Source of the DNA: Bacteroidota bacterium
Lineage (GTDB): Bacteria; Bacteroidota; Ignavibacteria; Ignavibacteriales; Melioribacteraceae
DNA: 5,272 bases
Direction of reading: 5' to 3'
Assembly: GCA_021812745.1 (NCBI GenBank)
Contig: JAKAMS010000205.1
Span: 1-5,272, forward strand
Notes under the pieces: generated by a model
The model's input: the letters and a program-made list of their open reading frames with translations, nothing else
What the model was told of the DNA's origin: nothing
Database searches by the model: none
Shown: piece by piece, positions 1-5,272 of the stretch
Layout of the letters: every line of letters starts with the position of its first letter
How positions within the stretch are numbered: position 1 is the stretch's first letter
Made by a program: the position numbers and the translations under genes

Positions 1-1544
1 TAATTCACAATGGAATTATTGAGAATTATCTCTCATTGAAAAACGGTTTAGAAAAAGAAGGTTATAAATTTCTTAGTGAGACCGATACTGAAGTTCTTGC
101 TCATTTAATTGACCACTATTTAAAACTGAAACACTCACTCTTTCAGGCTGTAAGATACGCTCTAAATGAAGTAGAAGGCACATACGGCATTTGTGTAATC
201 TATAAAGGGGAGAAAGATAAAATCATTGCCGCACGTAAAGGTTCTCCTCTTGTTCTGGGTATTGGTAATAACGAAAACTTTGTGGCTTCTGATGTTAATG
301 CTTTGATTGCTCATACCAAACAAGTCGTTTATTTAGAAGATGGAGAAATAGCAGAAATTTACAAAGATCATTTTACAACAAAAACTATTTCTGATGAAAC
401 TATCATCAAAGAGATATTTCAAGTTGAAGTTGGGATTGATGAAATTACTAAAGGCGGCTATCCTCACTTTATGTTGAAAGAGATTATGGACCAGCCAGAT
501 TCAATCTATAATTCTTTAAGAGGAAGATTGGTTTACGATGAGGGAATTTCCAAACTCGGCGGTCTTCAGGGTTTTGAAGATCGTATAATAAACTCAAAGA
601 GAATTTTAATTACGGCTTGCGGAACATCATGGCATGCCGGATTAGTAGGCGAGTATATGCTGGAACAATATGCCGGAATTCCTGTTGAGGTGGAATATGC
701 TTCCGAATTTCGTTACCGGCATCCGATCATCACTAAAGATGATACTGTTATTTTTATTTCTCAAAGCGGCGAAACTGCAGATACGCTTGCTGCTATGAAA
801 GAAGCTAAAAAGAAAGGTGCTCTTTGCATCGGTATTTGCAACGTTGTGGGAAGTTCAATTGCTCGTGAAAGTGATGCCGGAGTTTATATACACGCCGGAC
901 CGGAAATCGGAGTAGCATCAACAAAAGCATTTACATCTCAAATCTCTGTGCTTGCATTAATTACATTGCTTCTTGCTCGTAGAAGGAATTTAAGTCTTCC
1001 TGAAGGGCAAGAGATTATCACTCAAATGAAAAAGTTAACAGATAAAATTGGGATAATCCTAAAACAGAATGACTATATTAAAGAAATAGCTGAGAAATAC
1101 GCGGACTCAAAAAATTTCTTATATCTAGGAAGGGGATATAACTTTCCGGTTGCGCTCGAAGGCGCTTTGAAACTAAAAGAAATTTCTTACATACATGCGG
1201 AAGGTTATCCGGCAGCCGAAATGAAACACGGTCCGATTGCTTTGATTGATAATGATATGCCTGTTGTTTTCATTGCTACTAAAGATTCCGTTTACGATAA
1301 AGTGGTAAGTAATATACAAGAAGTAAGAGCGAGGAAAGGAAGAATCCTTGCAATTGTAAATGAAGGCGATGATCAGATAGAAAGTATGGTTGATCATGTG
1401 ATAAAAGTTCCTAAGACACACAATATGTTAACACCAATTTTAACAGTAATACCGTTGCAATTAATTGCTTATCACATAGCAGTTAAGAAAGGACTAAATG
1501 TTGATCAACCGCGTAATTTGGCAAAAAGTGTCACAGTTGAATAA
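1..1544 (+). CDS. glmS: Glutamine--fructose-6-phosphate aminotransferase (isomerizing), 5'-truncated by window edge
   Basis: GlmS converts fructose-6-phosphate and glutamine to glucosamine-6-phosphate and glutamate, the entry step to UDP-GlcNAc and cell-wall synthesis in the cytoplasm. The frame is open from base 3 to the left edge. The first visible residues are IHNGIIENY, the conserved glutaminase segment found near residue 97 of E. coli GlmS, so about 97 residues, including the nucleophilic Cys1, lie outside the window. The TTG at 36 is an internal Leu codon, not a start. Visible glutaminase residues are Asn and Gly of HNG (bases 9-14, the E. coli Asn98/Gly99 oxyanion pair) and the first Asp of TDTEV (bases 84-86, E. 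coli Asp123). Two SIS sugar-isomerase domains follow: ITACGTSWHAG and SQSGETADT in the first, LGRGYNFPVALEGALKLKEISY in part in the second. The isomerase catalytic set is present: LKLKE, MKHGP (His at 1227-1229) and the C-terminal tail NLAKSVTVE, identical to E. coli. With the missing part the length is about 610 residues, normal for the family. The next gene starts 19 bases after the stop. Confidence 0.97.
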   Translation, partial: IHNGIIENYLSLKNGLEKEGYKFLSETDTEVLAHLIDHYLKLKHSLFQAVRYALNEVEGTYGICVIYKGEKDKIIAARKGSPLVLGIGNNENFVASDVNALIAHTKQVVYLEDGEIAEIYKDHFTTKTISDETIIKEIFQVEVGIDEITKGGYPHFMLKEIMDQPDSIYNSLRGRLVYDEGISKLGGLQGFEDRIINSKRILITACGTSWHAGLVGEYMLEQYAGIPVEVEYASEFRYRHPIITKDDTVIFISQSGETADTLAAMKEAKKKGALCIGICNVVGSSIARESDAGVYIHAGPEIGVASTKAFTSQISVLALITLLLARRRNLSLPEGQEIITQMKKLTDKIGIILKQNDYIKEIAEKYADSKNFLYLGRGYNFPVALEGALKLKEISYIHAEGYPAAEMKHGPIALIDNDMPVVFIATKDSVYDKVVSNIQEVRARKGRILAIVNEGDDQIESMVDHVIKVPKTHNMLTPILTVIPLQLIAYHIAVKKGLNVDQPRNLAKSVTVE

Positions 1545-1563
1545 ACCATAAAAGAGGTAAAAT

Positions 1564-2883
1564 ATGTCACGTAGAAACGTCCTTATCATGGGTGCAGCAG
1601 GACGGGATTTTCATAACTTCAATGTATTCTTTAGAGATAACGAGAATTACAATGTTGTTGCCTTTACTGCTACTCAAATTCCAAACATCTTTGGCAGAAG
1701 CTATCCCGCAGAACTCGCAGGAAAATTATATCCCGATGGAATTAAGATTTATGAAGAGTCGGAACTTGTTGATCTGATCCGCAAATTAAAAGTGGATGAA
1801 GTTGTATTTGCATATTCCGATATTACTTTCAATTATGTTATGTCAAAGGCGTCAATAGTTAATGCTGCAGGGGCTTCATTCCGCTTAATGGGTGCCTCTG
1901 AAACTATGATTAAAAGCACCAAGCCTGTTGTAGCAGTTCTTGCTGTTAGAACCGGTTGTGGAAAATCTCAAACATCAAGAAGAATTGTTAAACTTCTTCA
2001 AGATGCAGGCAAAAAAGTTGTTGCCATTCGTCATCCTATGCCTTATGGTGATTTAGTAAAACAAAAAGTTCAGCGATTTGCGACTATTGATGATTTGAAA
2101 AAGCATGAATGTACAATTGAAGAGATTGAAGAATACGAACCGCACATTGCCAGGGGCGGAGTTATTTATGCCGGCGTGGATTACGAAGCAATTCTGCGCG
2201 AAGCGGAAAAGGAAGCCGATGTAATTTTATGGGATGGCGGCAACAATGATATGTCATTCTATAACGCAGATGTAACGTTTACCGTTGTTGATCCGCATAG
2301 ACCTGGACATGAAATGAATTACTATCCCGGTAATACTTCGTTACGAATGGCGGATGCGGTCATTATCAATAAAATGGATTCCGCTACTAAAGAGGGAATT
2401 GAAACTGTACGGAAAAATATTCAGGCAGTTAATCCCAAAGCGATTGTTATTGATGCGGATTCTCCGCTTACTGTTGATAATCCTGAACTAATAAAAGGTA
2501 AACGTGTTCTTGTTGTTGAAGACGGACCAACATTAACCCACGGTGAAATGAAATACGGCGCAGGTACTGTTGCTGCAGAAAGATTAAAAGCAAAAGAAAT
2601 TGTTGACCCGAGACCGTTCACTGTAAATTCAATATCAGATACTTTCAAAAAATATCCTAACATTGGCGTTCTGCTCCCTGCAATGGGTTACGGCGAAGAA
2701 CAAATTAAAGATCTTGAAGAAACAATCAACAAAACTGATTGCGATTCTGTAGTCATCGGAACTCCTATTGATCTCGGCAGAATTTTGAAAATCAACAAGC
2801 CATCAACCCGTGTTATGTATGAATTGCAAGAAACAGGTAAGAATACATGTGAATCTGTTCTTAAAGCTAAAGGTCTTATATGA
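1564..2883 (+). CDS. Cyclic 2,3-diphosphoglycerate synthetase-like predicted GTPase (COG2403-like), function in bacteria unknown
   Basis: This 439-residue cytoplasmic protein has no signal peptide or membrane segment. An N-terminal Rossmann-like half starts with VLIMGAAGRDFHNFN (residues 6-20) and ends near residue 115. A P-loop NTPase half follows: VAVLAVRTGCGKSQTSRR (123-140) is the Walker A region, with Lys134 and Ser135; ILWDGGNND (221-229) is a likely Walker B/metal site; and INKMD (268-272) matches the NKxD guanine-specificity motif. A C-terminal segment with GVLLPAMGYG (368-377) and a Rossmann-like VVIGTPIDLGRIL (396-408) closes the protein. The general order and length match, from memory, the family containing archaeal cyclic 2,3-diphosphoglycerate synthetase, which closes an intramolecular phosphoanhydride using ATP. 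In bacteria that reaction is not an expected one, so the usual product name should not be taken as the function. The ATG at 1564 has AGAGGT five bases upstream and sits 19 bases after glmS. The 3' end overlaps carbamate kinase by ATGA, so the two are probably translated together. The family call is good; the role is open. Confidence 0.85.
   Translation: MSRRNVLIMGAAGRDFHNFNVFFRDNENYNVVAFTATQIPNIFGRSYPAELAGKLYPDGIKIYEESELVDLIRKLKVDEVVFAYSDITFNYVMSKASIVNAAGASFRLMGASETMIKSTKPVVAVLAVRTGCGKSQTSRRIVKLLQDAGKKVVAIRHPMPYGDLVKQKVQRFATIDDLKKHECTIEEIEEYEPHIARGGVIYAGVDYEAILREAEKEADVILWDGGNNDMSFYNADVTFTVVDPHRPGHEMNYYPGNTSLRMADAVIINKMDSATKEGIETVRKNIQAVNPKAIVIDADSPLTVDNPELIKGKRVLVVEDGPTLTHGEMKYGAGTVAAERLKAKEIVDPRPFTVNSISDTFKKYPNIGVLLPAMGYGEEQIKDLEETINKTDCDSVVIGTPIDLGRILKINKPSTRVMYELQETGKNTCESVLKAKGLI
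2869..2874 (+). promoter_or_regulatory. Ribosome binding site of arcC inside the upstream gene
   Basis: AAAGGT lies in the last codons of the GTPase-like gene, five bases before the ATG at 2880. The ATG overlaps the upstream TGA as ATGA, so ribosomes ending the first gene can restart on the second. This supports the chosen start and suggests translational coupling. Confidence 0.6.
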
Positions 2884-3827
2884 AAAAGATTGCAGTTGTT
2901 GCATTTGGTGGCAACGCTCTCTTACGTGCTAATGAAGTTGGTACAATTGAACAGCAAGAAAAGAACACGCTTGATACATGTAATAAGTTGATAAGTTTAT
3001 TACGGAACGATTACAATCTTGTTATAACACATGGCAACGGACCACAAGTTGGAAATATTCTTCTGCGTAATGAAGCCGGTTATGCTCAATATAAAATTCC
3101 TAAAATGCCGTTAGATATTTGTGTAGCCGATTCCCAAGGAGGAATCGGTTACATGATAGATCGGCAGATGCGCAATGCAATCAGCAAAACAAACCTGCGT
3201 AGAAATGTGGTGGCAATTATTACTGAGACTTTAGTTGATATAAATGATCAGGCTTTTCAGAATCCTACAAAACCAATTGGACCTTATTACTTAAAAGAAG
3301 AAGCGGATCTTCTTGCTAAGGCAAACAATTGGGTTTTTAAGGAAGATCCGCGCAAGAGAGGATGGAGAAAAGTTGTTGCTTCTCCTAAACCGATTGATAT
3401 AATGAATAAGAAGGTAATAAAGGACTTAGTTAAACACGGTCATATTGTTATTGCGGTTGGAGGAGGCGGAATTCCCGTCTATTGGCATGCCGACACAAAG
3501 TACCTTGAAGCGATCGAAGCTGTAGTTGATAAGGATCTAGCTTCTGCAGTTTTGGCGCGGGAGATTAAGGCTGACCGGTTCTACATTATTACAGACGTTC
3601 CAAAAGTTTTTATAAATTTCAATAAACCTAATCAGAAAGCTCTTGATCGCTTAACAGTTGCAGAAGCACGAAAATATTTAGATGCTGGAGAATTTCCTTC
3701 CGGAAGTATGGGACCAAAAATTCTTGCCGCTGTTGAATTTGTTGAGAATAGCGGAAACGAAGCAATCATTACATGCGAAGAAGATATTGAAAAAGAAAAT
3801 TGCGGAACGAGAATTACAAAGGGTTAA
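2880..3827 (+). CDS. arcC: Carbamate kinase
   Basis: Carbamate kinase (amino-acid kinase fold, cytoplasmic dimer) catalyses carbamoyl phosphate + ADP to carbamate + ATP; carbamate then breaks down to ammonia and CO2. It is the ATP-yielding last step of the arginine deiminase route. The full-length 315-residue protein carries the family motifs in order: AFGGNALL (8-15), THGNGPQVGN (50-59), DSQGGIGY (84-91), NPTKPIGP (128-135), GWRKVVASP (161-169), VGGGGIPV (193-200), EAVVDKDLAS (213-222), ITDVP (237-241) and SGSMGPK (274-280). Between about 125 and 170 lies the flap subdomain that sets carbamate kinases apart from acetylglutamate and aspartate kinases. The start is fixed by the ATGA overlap and by the MKKIAVVAFGGN N-terminus. 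The gene ends with three TAA codons in a row (3825-3833). OTC follows after 23 bases, so product and substrate enzymes are adjacent. Direction in vivo is inferred as catabolic from the ArcB-type OTC; synthesis of carbamoyl phosphate, as in some hyperthermophilic archaea, is not excluded. Confidence 0.96.
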   Translation: MKKIAVVAFGGNALLRANEVGTIEQQEKNTLDTCNKLISLLRNDYNLVITHGNGPQVGNILLRNEAGYAQYKIPKMPLDICVADSQGGIGYMIDRQMRNAISKTNLRRNVVAIITETLVDINDQAFQNPTKPIGPYYLKEEADLLAKANNWVFKEDPRKRGWRKVVASPKPIDIMNKKVIKDLVKHGHIVIAVGGGGIPVYWHADTKYLEAIEAVVDKDLASAVLAREIKADRFYIITDVPKVFINFNKPNQKALDRLTVAEARKYLDAGEFPSGSMGPKILAAVEFVENSGNEAIITCEEDIEKENCGTRITKG

Positions 3828-3836
3828 TAATAATTT

Positions 3837-3841
3837 AGGAG
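3837..3841 (+). promoter_or_regulatory. Shine-Dalgarno site that fixes the GTG start of arcB
   Basis: AGGAG stands nine bases before the GTG at 3851. There is no ATG in this frame until residue 85, far inside the conserved core, so this site and the MAFN N-terminus decide the start. Confidence 0.75.
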
Positions 3842-3850
3842 AAATACAAA

Positions 3851-4852
3851 GTGGCATTCAATCTAAGAAACAGAAATTTTTTAAAACTTCTTGATTTTAC
3901 TCCAAAAGAGATCAAATATTTATTAGACCTTTCAAAAGATTTGAAAGCTGCAAAATATGCCGGTACAGAAACTAAGAGACTAAAAGGGAAAAATGTTGTT
4001 CTTCTCTTTGCAAAGGATTCGACTCGCACAAGATGCGCCTTTGAAGTAGCTGCTCTTGACCAAGGTGCCGGAGTTACATTCTTAGGTCCATCTGGTTCTC
4101 AGATGGGGAAAAAAGAGTCTATGAAAGATACCGCGCGTGTTCTTGGAAGGATGTATGATGGAATTGAGTACAGGGGCTTTGGTCAAGAGATTGTTGAAGA
4201 ACTTGGCGCCTATGCAGGTGTGCCGGTTTGGAATGGTCTTACAGATGAATTTCATCCCACTCAGGTATTAGCTGATTTTCTTACCATCATGGAACATTCT
4301 AATAAGCCATTGAATGAAGTTACATTAGTCTATTTAGGCGACGCAAGAAATAATATGGGTAACTCTCTGATGGTTGGTTCTGCAAAAATGGGAATGAAAT
4401 TTAGAGCTGTTGCACCAAAAAATTTATGGCCAAATGAAGAACTTGTAAAAAAATGTAAAGAGATCGCAAAAGAAACCGGTGCTGTAATTGAGTTTTCAGA
4501 CGATCCGGTTAAAGGCGTCAAGGGTGCAGATTTCTTATATACAGATGTCTGGGTCTCTATGGGTGAACCTGAAGCTATCTGGGAACAGAGAATTAAAGTG
4601 ATGAAACCATATCAAGTTAATATGGAAATGATAAAGAACACAGGCAATCCGGATGTTAAATTTTTACATTGCTTACCAGCGTTTCATAATAGAGAAACTA
4701 CAGTAGGTGAAGAAATTTTTAAAAAGTTTGGTCTTGAAGCGATGGAAGTTACCGATGAAGTTTTTGAATCGTCACACTCAATTGTTTTTGATGAAGCGGA
4801 AAACAGGCTTCATACTATTAAAGCAATTATGGTTGCAACGTTGGGCGACTAA
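3851..4852 (+). CDS. arcB: Ornithine carbamoyltransferase, catabolic ArcB type
   Basis: OTC interconverts carbamoyl phosphate + ornithine and citrulline + phosphate; in the ADI route it runs toward carbamoyl phosphate. The 333-residue length matches E. coli ArgI/ArgF and Pseudomonas ArcB. The carbamoyl-phosphate domain shows DSTRTR (56-61), GKKES (86-90), RGF (108-110) and HPTQ (135-138). The ornithine domain shows [10 protein letters not shown] (163-172), DVWVSMG (232-238), HCLPAFH (273-279, with the catalytic Cys) and EVTDEVFES near 299-307. The N-terminus MAFNxxNRN and the stretch [20 protein letters not shown] resemble P. aeruginosa ArcB more than the anabolic enzymes. Glu106 matches the ArcB glutamate tied to cooperativity, where E. 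coli has Gln. This likeness is from memory, not an alignment. The start is GTG with AGGAG nine bases upstream. One oddity is Ala54 where both reference enzymes have Glu before KxSTRTR. It lies 23 bases after arcC and is the last gene before a terminator. If the host uses it for arginine synthesis, argF would be the proper symbol. Confidence 0.95.
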   Translation: MAFNLRNRNFLKLLDFTPKEIKYLLDLSKDLKAAKYAGTETKRLKGKNVVLLFAKDSTRTRCAFEVAALDQGAGVTFLGPSGSQMGKKESMKDTARVLGRMYDGIEYRGFGQEIVEELGAYAGVPVWNGLTDEFHPTQVLADFLTIMEHSNKPLNEVTLVYLGDARNNMGNSLMVGSAKMGMKFRAVAPKNLWPNEELVKKCKEIAKETGAVIEFSDDPVKGVKGADFLYTDVWVSMGEPEAIWEQRIKVMKPYQVNMEMIKNTGNPDVKFLHCLPAFHNRETTVGEEIFKKFGLEAMEVTDEVFESSHSIVFDEAENRLHTIKAIMVATLGD

Positions 4853-4855
4853 AAT

Positions 4856-4872
4856 TTCATTTCTGAAATGAA
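4856..4872. repeat. Short AT-rich inverted repeat after arcB
   Basis: TTCATTTC and GAAATGAA form a perfect 8-base inverted repeat around a single T, starting four bases after the arcB stop. As RNA it would be a weak hairpin with a three-base loop and no T-run. It could shield the 3' end or bind a dimeric protein, or be chance in AT-rich DNA; no role is claimed. Confidence 0.3.
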
Positions 4873-4906
4873 TTAGAAAAAATTCGATGTAATTTGATTA
4901 ATTTGC

Positions 4907-4940
4907 AAAAGAAGAGCGCTTACGGGCGCTCTTCTTTTTT
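4907..4940 (+). terminator. Rho-independent terminator of the operon, probably bidirectional
   Basis: GAAGAGCGC (4911-4919) pairs perfectly with GCGCTCTTC (4926-4934) around the loop TTACGG, and six T follow (4935-4940). AAAA at 4907-4910 can extend the stem against the first four T. This is the classic form for ending the + strand operon 54 bases after the arcB stop. Read from the other strand, the same stem is followed by TTTT, so it can also stop the convergent gene, though with a shorter T-run. The closing U-G option would leave a UACG tetraloop. Confidence 0.93.
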
Positions 4941-5272
4941 AATTTCATGATCCATGTGGAAATGATAATTGGGGAAATACCGTGGCAGCTTTATAATATT
5001 ATGAATCATTATTCCAGTTGATAAACGGTCTACCCATGATGAGAGCGGCCAGCCAAAATGTAAATGGATTTCTTTTTCCGATGCAGGAATTTCATACTCA
5101 ATAGTTTTGAGTACAGCTGTAATCATATCGAAGAGATTTAATTTCCTCTCAATAGCAATCCAAAAATGGTTTTCTCGGAATGGTGTAGGTGTATCAAGTC
5201 GCGGGGCATAAAAACTTACAAAAATTGAATTGTCGGAAGAAATTGCGGTTTCTTCTTCCAATGGTCTCCGGA
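4920..5272 (-). CDS. Hypothetical protein, C-terminal part, cut by the right window edge
   Basis: A - strand frame is open from the right edge to a TAA at 4922-4920, giving 116 full codons. The TTG at 5261-5259 is a possible start, but the frame stays open upstream (RRP before it) and no ribosome site is visible in the 11 bases left, so the true start is probably outside the window. I do not recognise the family. The visible part is soluble: a stretch rich in Ser, Phe and Pro, then a likely helix FDMITAVLKTIEYEI, an aromatic segment HLHFGWPLSSWVDRL, and a His-rich end NYHFHMDHEIKKEERP. No signal peptide, membrane segment or known catalytic motif is seen. That it is a real gene is inferred from the open frame to the edge, protein-like composition and a terminator exactly at its stop. 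The last five codons and the stop lie within the terminator hairpin. Confidence 0.6.
   Translation of the reverse strand, partial: RRPLEEETAISSDNSIFVSFYAPRLDTPTPFRENHFWIAIERKLNLFDMITAVLKTIEYEIPASEKEIHLHFGWPLSSWVDRLSTGIMIHNIIKLPRYFPNYHFHMDHEIKKEERP

Noticed and set aside
36..38. TTG at 36 as the start of glmS
   Set aside because: The frame continues upstream to the window edge and encodes the conserved HNGIIENY segment, so this TTG is an internal Leu codon of a gene that begins outside the window.
1173..1421. 82-codon - strand open frame inside glmS
   Set aside because: It is antisense to the conserved isomerase core of glmS and its translation is Phe/Ile/Asn-rich with no recognisable features; it is a shadow of the real gene.
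1545..1563. Possible promoter between glmS and the GTPase-like gene
   Set aside because: The gap is only 19 bases and is taken up mostly by the ribosome binding site; no -35/-10 pair fits within it.
2421..2663. 80-codon - strand open frame inside the GTPase-like gene
   Set aside because: It lies wholly antisense to a gene with clear motifs and has no ribosome site or family likeness that I can see.
3682..3894. + strand open frame spanning the arcC-arcB junction
   Set aside because: It is in another frame of the conserved arcC end and the arcB start; its product is Lys-rich and lacks a recognisable fold.
4934..4942. Six-A run plus G followed by a hairpin on the - strand, resembling a programmed frameshift site
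   Set aside because: The gene reads AAA AAA GAA there, which is out of register for the A-AAA-AAG slippery heptamer, and the run is explained as the T-tract of the opposite-strand terminator.

Overview
The window is an AT-rich bacterial segment, tightly packed. Four genes lie on the + strand in one apparent operon, which ends at a strong hairpin terminator. A convergent, partly visible gene on the - strand runs off the right edge. The proteins are typical bacterial forms. The AT-rich codon use, the short gaps with AGGAG/AGAGGT-like ribosome sites, and a bacterial member of the cyclic-2,3-diphosphoglycerate-synthetase-like GTPase family beside carbamate kinase suggest an anaerobic or facultative lineage. 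A member of the Bacteroidota/Ignavibacteriota/Calditrichota side of the tree is my guess; the sequence does not prove it.

Layout: (1) 1-1544 +, the last 513 residues of glutamine-fructose-6-phosphate aminotransferase (GlmS). The gene is open at the left edge, and the catalytic N-terminal Cys lies outside the window. (2) 1564-2883 +, a 439-residue P-loop GTPase-like protein of the family usually labelled 'cyclic 2,3-diphosphoglycerate synthetase' or 'predicted GTPase' (COG2403-like), with no settled role in bacteria. (3) 2880-3827 +, carbamate kinase (ArcC), joined to gene 2 by an ATGA overlap. (4) 3851-4852 +, ornithine carbamoyltransferase of the catabolic ArcB type, with a GTG start. (5) 4907-4940, a terminator. 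(6) 4920-5272 -, the C-terminal part of an unrecognised protein whose last codons lie inside the terminator stem.

How they may work together: OTC in the catabolic direction turns citrulline and phosphate into ornithine and carbamoyl phosphate. Carbamate kinase then uses carbamoyl phosphate and ADP to make ATP, with release of ammonia and CO2. Together they form the lower half of the arginine deiminase (ADI) pathway. Arginine deiminase (arcA) and an arginine/ornithine antiporter (arcD) are not in the window, and the place beside arcC is taken by the GTPase-like protein. GlmS, upstream, makes glucosamine-6-phosphate for the cell wall from glutamine amide nitrogen; its link to the other three may be only shared transcription. 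The most interesting point is the uncharacterised GTPase-like gene translationally coupled to carbamate kinase. This suggests a role in carbamoyl-phosphate, citrulline or ammonia metabolism rather than in making the archaeal solute cyclic 2,3-diphosphoglycerate. No RNA genes, mobile elements or CRISPR arrays were seen, and no stretch over 300 bases lacks a gene.
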